Shown: in pieces, positions 1 through 6,706 of the stretch
Layout: each line of letters begins with the position of its first letter
Position numbering within the stretch: the stretch's first letter is position 1
NCBI GenBank assembly: GCA_002339085.1
Contig: DDDX01000099.1
Location: 5,342-16,590, forward strand
Source: Cellvibrionales bacterium UBA1969
GTDB lineage: Bacteria > Pseudomonadota > Gammaproteobacteria > Pseudomonadales > UBA7434
Direction of reading: 5' to 3'
Length of the DNA stretch: 11,249 nucleotides
The notes under the pieces: generated by a model
The model's input: only the letters and a program-made list of their open reading frames with translations
What the model was told of the DNA's origin: nothing
Databases searched by the model: none
Position numbers and translations under genes: made by a program

Positions 1-53
1 GCTCGCTCGGTAAAGACTAATGTTGATGCTTTGTGAGTGGTATCGGTACTCAT
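1..53 (-). CDS. erpA: Iron-sulfur cluster insertion protein ErpA, N-terminal fragment
   Basis: Only the first 17 codons plus two bases are in the window; the rest lies beyond the left edge. The readable start is MSTDTTHKASTLVFTER followed by a probable A. ErpA proteins have a short variable N-terminus that runs into a Phe-Thr-x-x-Ala segment at this point, and the fragment fits that. ErpA is an A-type carrier that delivers Fe-S clusters to apoproteins, including isoprenoid-pathway enzymes in E. coli. The diagnostic cysteines near the C-terminus cannot be seen. The ATG at 53-51 has a good ribosome binding site, AAGGA at 63-59, five bases upstream. Gene order supports the call: as I recall it, argC, a DUF6776 gene, a bactofilin gene and erpA also run in this order in Pseudomonas. 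The identification rests on the short N-terminus plus synteny. Confidence 0.75.
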   Translation of the reverse strand, partial: MSTDTTHKASTLVFTER

Positions 54-68
54 GCGATTCCTTCATAG

Positions 69-105
69 AGATTTTCGAGAGAGTTTAGACGAACTCTCTC
101 AATCT
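69..105 (-). promoter_or_regulatory. Hairpin in the erpA leader
   Basis: On the minus strand GAGAGAGTT (100-92) pairs perfectly with AACTCTCTC (85-77) around a six-base loop. Beyond a three-base bulge (76-74), five more pairs form between 105-101 and 73-69. The structure ends five bases before the erpA ribosome binding site. No T-run follows it on either strand, so it does not look like an intrinsic terminator. It would lie in the 5' leader of erpA and could affect translation or stability. The pairing is seen directly; the role is inferred. Confidence 0.5.
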
Positions 106-138
106 AGAAAATAATGCTCAGAATTCTAATGAACTAGG

Positions 139-153
139 TGTGATTATATCACA
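139..153 (-). promoter_or_regulatory. Palindrome overlapping a candidate erpA extended -10 promoter
   Basis: On the minus strand this reads TGTGATATAATCACA. It is a palindrome with perfect six-base arms (TGTGAT/ATCACA) around three bases. It contains TGATATAAT, a perfect extended -10 element with TATAAT at 148-143. No good -35 is present at the usual distance, which is tolerable for an extended -10. Transcription would begin near 136, giving erpA a leader of about 80 bases that includes the hairpin at 69-105. The arms resemble a CRP half-site, but the spacer between TGTGA and TCACA is five bases instead of six. Another dimeric repressor is therefore as likely. Confidence 0.4.
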
Positions 154-169
154 AGAGGTTAGCCGCTTT

Positions 170-637
170 TTAGCCATTCAGGCCCGAATCGACGTATTGA
201 CCTAAAATATTATCTGAATCAACAACTTGGCTGGCTGAATCAGAAGCTTCTAAAAGCTTTTGGGTTAAATTTTCGGTATACATTAAGCCCCCATTAATCT
301 GAGCACCTTTAACCATTTCCATCATTTGATAATGGACATCGCCGCAGACTAAGGCCTTGGTCGCTAATTCAACCCGTTTCGATGAATAAACATTCCCTTC
401 TATTTGACCGTTAACAATGATCACTGGTGCGCAAACATCGCCCTTTACTTGGCCGCTGTTCTGGATTCTAACTTGCGACTTTTCACAACTCGGCTCGGCA
501 ATAATGTTTCCGAGCACCGTGCCTTCAATTTCAAGGCAGCCGGAAAACTTTATCTCGCCACTAATCTCAGCACCCTTGGCAATCAAAGTCGTATTTTCTG
601 CACTCATCAGTGTACCCTTAGCTTTATTATTAAACAT
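170..637 (-). CDS. Bactofilin-family polymer-forming cytoskeletal protein
   Basis: This encodes 155 residues. Bactofilins polymerise into filaments at the membrane that help position cell-wall or polar machinery. Short repeating hydrophobic/Gly strands of the bactofilin (DUF583) beta-helix run from about residue 17 to 120. They include KGAEISGEIKFSG, EIEGTVLGNI, GQVKGDV, NGQIEGNV and the family-typical GDVHY...EM...GAQINGGL. The tail (about 121-155) looks disordered. The chosen start, MFNNKAKG, has AGGAG seven bases upstream, and its ATG (637-635) shares its A with the TGA stop of the upstream gene. An in-frame ATG at 664 would overlap the upstream gene by 28 bases and has no comparable binding site. 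The protein has four cysteines (34, 51, 69, 98). Which cell structure it serves cannot be told from this sequence. Confidence 0.9.
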   Translation of the reverse strand: MFNNKAKGTLMSAENTTLIAKGAEISGEIKFSGCLEIEGTVLGNIIAEPSCEKSQVRIQNSGQVKGDVCAPVIIVNGQIEGNVYSSKRVELATKALVCGDVHYQMMEMVKGAQINGGLMYTENLTQKLLEASDSASQVVDSDNILGQYVDSGLNG

Positions 638-1362
638 CAATTCGCTCCTAGCAGTGCCTGCCATTGAAAACTTCGCGACACTTTTTGTGGGTTTTTACCG
701 TTCGTTTCGGCAATTAGCACAATGCTAACAGGCTGAAGTTCTTGCGGCAATTTGAATTGCCCCTGTAGACGTTGAAAAAAACGAAACCGTAGTCGCGCCG
801 GCATTGAATCGGTGAAACCCGGTAAATCAGAAAAAGTAATGCGTTCAGTATCATGGGAACCTTGAACCAACAACTCCATCATCACCGAACCTTTAAGTAC
901 CGAGTGCTTGATCGTCGACTGAGTCAAAATAGCCGTGTAATGATAAAAATCAGTATCGTCTTCATAACTCAGGTAAAAATCGTGAATGGCTAGACCATTA
1001 GCAAGCTCGTCAGGCGCCATCAAACCTCGATAAAAGGCAATATCGGCCTCTAAATCTGCAATCTCTTGTCCATAAGTGAGTAGCGATAAACGAACTTCTT
1101 CATTGGCTAACCGAGCAATTTCTTCTGCCTTATCTGCACTAACGGCTCGCTGTCTAGCCTGTGCAAGGTCAGAATACAGCTGCGCCACAGCCTCATTAAG
1201 TGAGGCATTTTCTGCCCGTAGACGATGACTTTCAGACAGTCCAATGCGATAACTCAAATAGAAGCCGACAGCAATCATCAGTAGCATGAGCGCAATCAAT
1301 AAAATCACTCGAAAGGTGTTGTATGCCGTCAATCGCAGGACAAAACTCTGACCTATTTTCAT
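637..1362 (-). CDS. Single-pass membrane protein with coiled coil, DUF6776 type
   Basis: This encodes 241 residues of unknown function. A short basic N-terminus precedes one strong membrane helix (about residues 18-40). A heptad-rich Glu/Ala/Leu stretch follows (about 44-112) and is likely a coiled coil. It ends in the YRGLMAPDE segment, after which comes a beta-rich C-terminal domain (about 120-240). This architecture and the YRG-x-MAP motif match the DUF6776 family found beside argC in Pseudomonas-like bacteria. The binding site AAGGGA overlaps the argC stop, and only eight bases separate the genes. Its TGA overlaps the bactofilin ATG as TGATG, so the two are probably translationally coupled. 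A structural partnership is plausible, with this protein anchoring the bactofilin at the membrane, but that is inferred. The domain after the helix is probably periplasmic. Confidence 0.8.
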   Translation of the reverse strand: MKIGQSFVLRLTAYNTFRVILLIALMLLMIAVGFYLSYRIGLSESHRLRAENASLNEAVAQLYSDLAQARQRAVSADKAEEIARLANEEVRLSLLTYGQEIADLEADIAFYRGLMAPDELANGLAIHDFYLSYEDDTDFYHYTAILTQSTIKHSVLKGSVMMELLVQGSHDTERITFSDLPGFTDSMPARLRFRFFQRLQGQFKLPQELQPVSIVLIAETNGKNPQKVSRSFQWQALLGAN

Positions 1363-1370
1363 AGCTTCCC

Positions 1371-2423
1371 TTAGGGCAGTAAGGCAATATTCGATAGACC
1401 GGCCGTTTCAGGCCAGTCAAACAGGATATTCATAATTTGAACCGCCTGGCCCGCCGCGCCTTTGACCAAGTTATCTTCGACCACCAAAATAGCCAGCATG
1501 GAGGAAGAAGCAATAGGCTGAATACTGATTCTGCAGAGGTTAGTCCCTTTAACACTGCGGGTTTCAGGGTATTGACCGGCAGGCAATATATCGACAAAAG
1601 GCTCATCACTAAAGCGCTGCTCGTAAAGCGCTTGAAAGTCTTGCGAGAAATCTTTCGGCTTACAATACAATGTAGAATGAATACCTCGTATCATCGGCAG
1701 TAAATGCGGCACGAAGGTCAGTGTCACTGCTTCGCCAGCCATGTCGCTAAGTCCTTGTTCAATCTCAGGCAAATGCCGGTGGCCCGCCACCCCATAGGCT
1801 TTAAAATTATCACCAACCTCGGCAAAGAGATTAGCAACTTTGGCTTGCTTCCCCGCGCCACTCACACCCGAGGCTGAATTCGCTATCAGATAATCGGTTT
1901 CAATAAGGCCCTGTTCCAGCAAGGGCAAAAAACCTAACTGAACCGAAGTGGGGTAACAGCCAGGACAAGCCAGTAATTGAGCCCCTCGAATGTGTTCACG
2001 ATGAGTTTCCGGTAAAGCATAAACCGCTGAGGCTATTAATTCAGGGCAAGCATGCTTAACGCCGTACCAATGTTCCCATTGCGCCACGTCCTTTAATCGA
2101 AAATCAGCTGATAAATCAATTACTTTAACGCCAAGTTCTATTAATTCTGGCATCATATTCATCGCCACTGCATGCGGAGTGGCAAAGAAAACCACCTCAC
2201 AGGCTTCAGCTAAATCCTTGGCTTCTGGCACGGTAAATGCCAATTCACAGTGACCGCGCAAATTGGGCCAGTAATCGGCTAATAGAGTGCCGGTCTCACT
2301 GCGTGAAGTCACACGGGTTAACGAAACCTGCGGATGCGCCAATAATAATCGCAGTAATTCTGAGCCGGTATAACCTGTGGCGCCTATCACACCAACACGA
2401 ATGGTTGGGTTTGTCGTATTCAC
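1371..2423 (-). CDS. argC: N-acetyl-gamma-glutamyl-phosphate reductase
   Basis: ArgC catalyses the third step of arginine (ornithine) synthesis, the NADPH-dependent reduction of N-acetylglutamyl phosphate to the semialdehyde, in the cytoplasm. The protein has 350 residues, normal for the longer ArgC class. Visible motifs are the nucleotide-binding GATGYTG (residues 14-20), the segment CPGCYPTS with the catalytic cysteine at 156, SGVSGAGK (185-192), GHRHLPE (214-220) with the catalytic-region histidines, and FVPHLLPMIRGI. The start is GTG (2423-2421), with AAGGA seven bases upstream and N-terminus MNTTNPTIRVGVIGATG. It heads the minus-strand group with the DUF6776 gene and bactofilin and is transcribed divergently from hemJ. 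I saw no clear ArgR operator upstream. Confidence 0.97.
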   Translation of the reverse strand: MNTTNPTIRVGVIGATGYTGSELLRLLLAHPQVSLTRVTSRSETGTLLADYWPNLRGHCELAFTVPEAKDLAEACEVVFFATPHAVAMNMMPELIELGVKVIDLSADFRLKDVAQWEHWYGVKHACPELIASAVYALPETHREHIRGAQLLACPGCYPTSVQLGFLPLLEQGLIETDYLIANSASGVSGAGKQAKVANLFAEVGDNFKAYGVAGHRHLPEIEQGLSDMAGEAVTLTFVPHLLPMIRGIHSTLYCKPKDFSQDFQALYEQRFSDEPFVDILPAGQYPETRSVKGTNLCRISIQPIASSSMLAILVVEDNLVKGAAGQAVQIMNILFDWPETAGLSNIALLP

Positions 2424-2703
2424 TGTTTTATCCTTTTATTAAGGCCCGTACCTAAAGTCCTATAATGCTAAGCCATATTTCACGTTAAAATGTGTAAATA
2501 TTGAACAATAACAGGCAGGCAAGCATCATCGTAACTTCTCCGAAGAGGAATGATAAAAGTCCACAGAGTAAAACAAAAGTGCATTCTTTGCATTACCATG
2601 ACAAGATGCTATTTAATTCAATAATCAACCATTACAAACGGCCATTACGCTGATGAAAAATCACCATCTGTTCTAATTGAGACTGCCTGTGAGAAATTAA
2701 GCC
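2424..2703. other. Divergent intergenic region between argC and hemJ
   Basis: These 280 bases carry no supportable gene. The argC binding site AAGGA is at 2435-2431 on the minus strand. On the plus strand TTGCAT (2588-2593), sixteen bases and TATTTA (2610-2615) form a weak candidate hemJ promoter. The interval must hold promoters for both directions, but none is convincing by eye. A heptamer CCATTAC occurs at 2629-2635 and again at 2642-2648. Confidence 0.4.
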
Positions 2704-3129
2704 ATGCTGTGGATCAAAGCCTTTCATATTATTTTTGTTGTCTGTTGGTTTGCTGGCATTTTTTATCTGCCTCGGCTATTTGTTTATCATGCTATGTCGA
2801 CCGAGGACAATGTCAGAGCGCAACTATTAGTTATGGAACAAAAACTCTTCCGTTTCATTACGCCTTTTTCGTATTTAGCCATCGGTTTTGGCGTTTGGCT
2901 CACCAGCTATAATCTCGACTACTACCTTGCACAACCGTGGTTTTGGGCCAAGCTGGCTTTCGTCGCTTGCCTGCTGGCCTACCACATTCAGTGCGGGCGT
3001 TATATTCGACGCTTTGAGACTGGCGAGCAGCCACATAGCCACAGTTTTTACCGCTGGTTTAATGAGGCGCCAGTGATTGCATTATTTGCGATTGTCATCT
3101 TAATCATCATCAGGCCATTTAGCCTCTAG
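2704..3129 (+). CDS. hemJ: Protoporphyrinogen IX oxidase HemJ
   Basis: HemJ oxidises protoporphyrinogen IX to protoporphyrin IX in the inner membrane, the penultimate step of haem synthesis. It replaces the unrelated HemG or HemY enzymes in many proteobacteria. The 141-residue length is typical. The N-terminus (WIKAFHIIFVVCWFAG) begins exactly where family members begin and carries the conserved His8. Other family features are YLPRLFVYHA (21-30), WAKLAFVACLLAYH with Lys83 and His94, RWFNEAPV (117-124), and the terminal helix ending in RPF. About four membrane helices are visible (around 5-22, 52-68, 78-96, 121-137). The binding site is poor, so initiation may be weak, but no alternative start fits the family better. 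It sits divergent from argC, as I recall for Pseudomonas, and eight bases before the next gene. Presence of HemJ suggests, but does not prove, that HemG is absent. Confidence 0.92.
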   Translation: MLWIKAFHIIFVVCWFAGIFYLPRLFVYHAMSTEDNVRAQLLVMEQKLFRFITPFSYLAIGFGVWLTSYNLDYYLAQPWFWAKLAFVACLLAYHIQCGRYIRRFETGEQPHSHSFYRWFNEAPVIALFAIVILIIIRPFSL

Positions 3130-3137
3130 GTTGCATT

Positions 3138-4058
3138 ATGACACTGTCAAAAAAAACCAATTACAATGTTATGTCAACCACTGCGCTGGCCAAACACTTC
3201 GATATCCCTAGTCAATCGTTATTTAACTTCCTGACTGAAAAATCTTGGATAGAGAAAATAGACAAGAATTGGCGGCTAACCGGCAAAGGCGAATTTGAGG
3301 GCGGTGAGTATATTCAAAGCCAAAAGTTTGGTGAGTATATCGGTTGGCCAAAAAGCATTATTGAACACGCTATTTTTCAGGAGTTACTAGAGATTCCGCT
3401 CAATGTCGAAGTCTTGGGTAAACGTTTCGATATAGGTAGTCATCGCTTCAATGCGCTACTGGCAGAGTTGGGCTGGCAGAGCCGCTTTCATAAGGGTTGG
3501 ACAATAACGTCCTTGGGGGAAAGTTTGGGCGGTATCGAAAAAGAACACCCCGAGTCTGGCGTACCTTATACAGTCTGGCCCAGAGATATACTGAACCAAA
3601 CGGGTTTAGAATTCGCGCTAGAACAATTGAGCCGCAGCGAACAGCCAATCGACAGATCATTAAATGCGGAAAATAAATCATCAAATCATGAACTACAAAC
3701 CGCCTTAAATTTTTCAAAAAAAATAAATTGGTCTGGCCGCGATGGCCACCCTACGACTAATCAACAGCACAACCAAGTCTGTAATTGGCTTTATCTAATG
3801 AATGTCGTTCATGCATATCGATGGCCCTTAGCTGACCAAGCGAAGGGCTGTTGCGACTTTTATCTACCACAAGCCAACTTACACATTGAATGCTGGCAAC
3901 TGCATGAAGAAGCCGCATCAATAAGTCAAAAACTTCTGCGAATCGATCACTATAAAAAACAACAGCTGGCCTTTTTGGAGCTGAAAAGTGAAGATATTAA
4001 CCGACTTGATAATGTATTGCCCAAATTATTATTAAAGCATGGTATCACGGTGTATTGA
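3138..4058 (+). CDS. Uncharacterised protein: two tandem winged-helix-like repeats plus a nuclease-like C-terminal domain
   Basis: This encodes 306 residues of unknown function. Residues 13-71 and 89-148 are tandem copies of one unit. Both copies have L-x-K-x-FDI-x-S, a conserved L-x-E-x-x-W, then K-x-W-x-x-T-x-x-GE-x-x-GG, and end in G-x-Y...WP. About 20 of 59 positions are identical. The HTH-then-wing pattern suggests a DNA-binding winged helix. A variable linker (about 150-195) follows. The C-terminal part holds NWLYLMNVVHAY (216-227), CDFYLP (239-244, Asp240), HIECW (249-253, Glu251), Lys272/Lys273, and LDNVLPKLLLKHGI (290-303). That order suggests a PD-(D/E)XK-like fold. From memory, relatives occur in marine gammaproteobacteria, sometimes labelled 'glycerol kinase'; nothing here supports a kinase. 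The start follows hemJ by eight bases with a weak AGG nearby. An alternative start at Met12 has no better site. It is probably co-transcribed with hemJ. The gene is certain; the fold is moderately so; the function is unknown. Confidence 0.85.
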   Translation: MTLSKKTNYNVMSTTALAKHFDIPSQSLFNFLTEKSWIEKIDKNWRLTGKGEFEGGEYIQSQKFGEYIGWPKSIIEHAIFQELLEIPLNVEVLGKRFDIGSHRFNALLAELGWQSRFHKGWTITSLGESLGGIEKEHPESGVPYTVWPRDILNQTGLEFALEQLSRSEQPIDRSLNAENKSSNHELQTALNFSKKINWSGRDGHPTTNQQHNQVCNWLYLMNVVHAYRWPLADQAKGCCDFYLPQANLHIECWQLHEEAASISQKLLRIDHYKKQQLAFLELKSEDINRLDNVLPKLLLKHGITVY

Positions 4059-4103
4059 TAGCGCATTAACCACGGAAATAAAGACTAAGAAAAGAGTTTC
4101 AAT

Positions 4104-5054
4104 CTAATAGCGTTGTTCTAGATCAACCAAACCTTGCAACGGTTGGCCCTCGAGGTAGGAACGGATATTTTCAACAAACGGAAGAGCTAAGCGCTCCAAT
4201 ATTTGCGGTGCACTCCATGAGATATGCGGAGATAATCGCACCGATTCATGCTGATACAACCAATGTCCCGCAGGTAAAGGTTCGGGTTCAACTACGTCAA
4301 GCGAGGCCAATCTAAGCTGTCCATTATCTAAGGATTCTCGTAAGGCCTGTTGCTCAATGAGTGAACCTCGAGCCACATTTATCAGATGCGCGCCCTGCTT
4401 GCAGTATTTCAGCGTCGCTTGATTAATAATATGATGCGTATCGGCTGTAGCAGGTGCTGCTAACACCACATGATCAGCGTCTGACAAGAGTGCCGATAAG
4501 TCACTCACTGCATTAACGCCATCAGGCAAATTATTCCGAGGTCGACGAGCAAGTACTTTTACTTGCATACCAAAGGCCAGTGCCCGCTCTGTCACCAAGC
4601 GACCGATAGAACCAAACCCCAGTAACGCCAACGTCTTCCCGCTAGTTTGCGCCAATTCCGCGCTATGCCATTGCTCTGGTGGCTGCGAGACCCAAGCATC
4701 GGGCAGATTTTTATCGGCCGTCAGTATCATGGCCATCACCCACTCAGCGATGGGCAAAGAGTGGGCACCGCGAGAACAAGTTAATAATCGATTGCCAATC
4801 AAATCGAAAGGGAAGTAATCTACCCCCGTACCAAACACATGCAACCACTGGAGCGCTGAATTATCGTTGCTTTTATCACTCAAAAAAGCCACTAACTGAT
4901 GATTTTCTTCAACACCTAAAGTGAGTAATACTTCTGGATTAACGGTAGCTGGAATCACTTCATTCGGTGACAACACAATCAGCTCAATCGATTGACTCAA
5001 TTGCTGAATTTGCAATTCTAACTCTGGCGATTGGAATGGTATAACAATTTGCAT
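4104..5054 (-). CDS. D-isomer-specific 2-hydroxyacid dehydrogenase, NAD(P)-dependent
   Basis: This encodes a 316-residue cytoplasmic oxidoreductase that would interconvert a 2-oxoacid and a D-2-hydroxyacid. The substrate domain occupies about residues 1-100 and the end of the chain. The Rossmann domain carries LLGFGSIGR (144-152). Catalytic residues are visible: Arg229 in INVARGS, Glu258 in DVVEPEPLP, and His277 in LSPHISWS. The residue after the second Rossmann strand is Arg (ARRP, 169-172), which can favour NADPH, as in glyoxylate/hydroxypyruvate reductases of the GhrA type. The substrate cannot be named. AGGA lies ten bases before the ATG, slightly far. It follows the smr gene by 37 bases on the same strand without an obvious terminator, so it may be the last gene of the pomA operon. 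It is convergent with the uncharacterised gene at 3138-4058, with 45 bases between them. Confidence 0.92.
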   Translation of the reverse strand: MQIVIPFQSPELELQIQQLSQSIELIVLSPNEVIPATVNPEVLLTLGVEENHQLVAFLSDKSNDNSALQWLHVFGTGVDYFPFDLIGNRLLTCSRGAHSLPIAEWVMAMILTADKNLPDAWVSQPPEQWHSAELAQTSGKTLALLGFGSIGRLVTERALAFGMQVKVLARRPRNNLPDGVNAVSDLSALLSDADHVVLAAPATADTHHIINQATLKYCKQGAHLINVARGSLIEQQALRESLDNGQLRLASLDVVEPEPLPAGHWLYQHESVRLSPHISWSAPQILERLALPFVENIRSYLEGQPLQGLVDLEQRY

Positions 5055-5091
5055 TACGTATTTATCCTACAAAAACCAATTTTTATCTTTA

Positions 5092-5676
5092 CTAGCTACG
5101 GCCTAGACGCTCGCGATTTTTTTCTTTCAAGCGTTCACTTTTTTTGAGCAGGACGTATAAAGCACCGGTACCACCGTGGTGTTTTTGAGCGCTATGGAAG
5201 GCCATTACTTGCGGAATCTCTTTTAACCATTTCGCAGCATAACTTTTTAACTTAGCCTGCTGATTAATATTTCGCTCACCTTTACCATGCAAGATTAACA
5301 AACAGCGGGCGTCGCGAACTGTGGCCTCGCTAATAAAACTAAACACTTCTTGCCGCGCTTCAACTACCGTTCGTCGATGTAAGTCTAAACGGCCATCAAT
5401 ACTGTATTTACCAAGGCGGAACTTTTTAAATACGCCATCTTGAATACCGGCCCGCTTGAAACTCAAAACGTCTAATGATTTCACCATATCAACATAGTCA
5501 TCAGAAACAGATACGATAGAATTATTGTCAAGATCTGATTGATGATCGCCAACCGCAGCTTGACGCTGGTAAGCCTTTGAAACAGAACTGACCGTTTTTT
5601 TTAACTTAGCACGGTCAACTGTCTTTAGCGGCTTAACACCGTCGAGATGTTGGCTAAATAAATTATCGTCGTCCAC
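5092..5676 (-). CDS. Smr-domain protein, SmrA/YdaL-like
   Basis: With a GTG start this encodes 194 residues. Smr domains bind or cut nucleic acids, both DNA (MutS2-type, E. coli SmrA) and RNA during ribosome rescue. The family motifs are LDLHRRTVVEA (97-107), LILHGKGER (127-135) and HHGGTGALYVLL (166-177). The N-terminal segment DDDNLFSQHLDGVKPLK matches the usual beginning of stand-alone bacterial Smr proteins. This decides the start: GTG at 5676-5674 has AGGAG seven bases upstream. An ATG at 5724 would overlap pomB and add a non-family extension (MRFFNGLLML) with no binding site. The C-terminus is strongly basic (KKSERLKEKNRERLGR), consistent with nucleic-acid binding. It lies 34 bases after pomB and probably shares its transcript, although no functional link to the motor is known to me. 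Confidence 0.93.
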   Translation of the reverse strand: MDDDNLFSQHLDGVKPLKTVDRAKLKKTVSSVSKAYQRQAAVGDHQSDLDNNSIVSVSDDYVDMVKSLDVLSFKRAGIQDGVFKKFRLGKYSIDGRLDLHRRTVVEARQEVFSFISEATVRDARCLLILHGKGERNINQQAKLKSYAAKWLKEIPQVMAFHSAQKHHGGTGALYVLLKKSERLKEKNRERLGRS

Positions 5677-5710
5677 AATAACACTCCTGGTTGGCAGCAT
5701 TAGCAAGCCA

Positions 5711-6673
5711 TTAAAAAACCTCATCTGGGCGAATATTAAATCGCCGGAAAGACTCAGAATCTACATGATGATAGCGTTTTGGGTCTTTTGCCTTTAAATG
5801 GTTAAGTTGCGCCTGTAATTCAGTGGTAATATCTTGCCGAATCACAATTTCAACACGCCGATTAGCCGCTCGCGAAACTGGGTCAATGTTTGCCTTCAAG
5901 GGATTATTGTCCGCGAAACCGCTGACAATAAATCGTTGCGAATCTAGCACTCCACCACTCAACAGCGCATGCGCCACACTCACAGCACGAGCACTAGAAA
6001 GTTCCCAGTTCGAGCGAAAGCGAGCAGTTGAAATCGCGACATCATCTGAGTGACCTTGAACATGAATATTACCCGGCTTATCAATCAATACATCACGCAC
6101 ATCATAAAGAACTTGATTAAATCCAGGTTGTAAACTCGCAGAACCCGAGGCAAAAGAACCTTGCTCCTTAATTCTTACTGTGATCTCTCGACCCTGCGTT
6201 TCTATCTCTACTTCATTTTTCGCAATTTGTTCTGACAAGGCATTAGCTAACTCAATAGCATCCTTTCGAGTTTGCAAGAACAATTTCTCAAGCTGTTTGC
6301 GAAGTACATCCGTTTTATCAAGACCTGCAGATTCACTTAAGCGCGTCGAGTCAACCTGTAATTTTTTTAATACCTGATCAATGCTTTGTTGCGTGACCGT
6401 ATTGATCACTGTTGGCTCAGCTCGGCTTGGGCTAAACTCTTGTGCAATAATACTAGTGCCTAAAGGAATTTGATCAGCTTCTACCACGCGCTGAACACCA
6501 AAGGCCATCCGCATCGAGCCCGCTAAATGTTTAAATTTAATGGCATCGATCTCGGCAAAAGAAAGCAATAACACAAAGAGACACATCAATAGTGCCATTA
6601 AATCGGCAAAGGTGCTCATATAAGCCGGTAAGCCCTTGGGGGGGCATTCGCATTCCTCTTCATCAAATAACAT
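5711..6673 (-). CDS. pomB: Flagellar motor stator protein PomB (MotB family, sodium type)
   Basis: PomB is the peptidoglycan-anchored B subunit of the stator. It sits in the inner membrane with a periplasmic C-terminus. The 320-residue protein has a short cytoplasmic N-terminus with CECPPKGLP, typical of PomB. One membrane helix (about 22-42, FADLMALLMCLFVLLLSF) carries the ion-binding Asp24. The plug and linker region (about 43-160) includes GTSIIAQEF, another PomB hallmark. The OmpA-like domain (about 162-280) shows GHSDD, SNWELSSARA and NRRVEIVI. A further 40-residue charged tail (281-320) follows. GAGG lies nine bases before the ATG. The gene is 33 bases downstream of pomA. Sodium specificity is inferred from closeness to Vibrio PomB rather than proton-type MotB. 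Confidence 0.94.
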   Translation of the reverse strand: MLFDEEECECPPKGLPAYMSTFADLMALLMCLFVLLLSFAEIDAIKFKHLAGSMRMAFGVQRVVEADQIPLGTSIIAQEFSPSRAEPTVINTVTQQSIDQVLKKLQVDSTRLSESAGLDKTDVLRKQLEKLFLQTRKDAIELANALSEQIAKNEVEIETQGREITVRIKEQGSFASGSASLQPGFNQVLYDVRDVLIDKPGNIHVQGHSDDVAISTARFRSNWELSSARAVSVAHALLSGGVLDSQRFIVSGFADNNPLKANIDPVSRAANRRVEIVIRQDITTELQAQLNHLKAKDPKRYHHVDSESFRRFNIRPDEVF

Positions 6674-6706
6674 TTTTATGTGCCTCAGTCAAAATCTGAA
6701 TATTGA

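Noticed and set aside
638..664. Nine-residue N-terminal extension of the bactofilin from an ATG at 664
   Set aside because: It overlaps the upstream gene by 28 bases and lacks a binding site, while the ATG at 637 has AGGAG at ideal spacing and a stop-start overlap.
2461..2466. Plus-strand TATAAT as the hemJ promoter
   Set aside because: No -35 at a suitable distance, and it lies about 240 bases from hemJ; AT-rich chance match.
2629..2648. Direct repeat CCATTAC spaced 13 bases apart before hemJ
   Set aside because: Seven bases twice in AT-rich sequence is expected by chance; no third copy or palindrome supports an operator.
5055..5091. AAAAA-TTGG-TTTTT inverted repeat between smr and the dehydrogenase as a terminator
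   Set aside because: The stem is made only of A-T pairs and would be unstable, so I do not treat it as separating the two genes.
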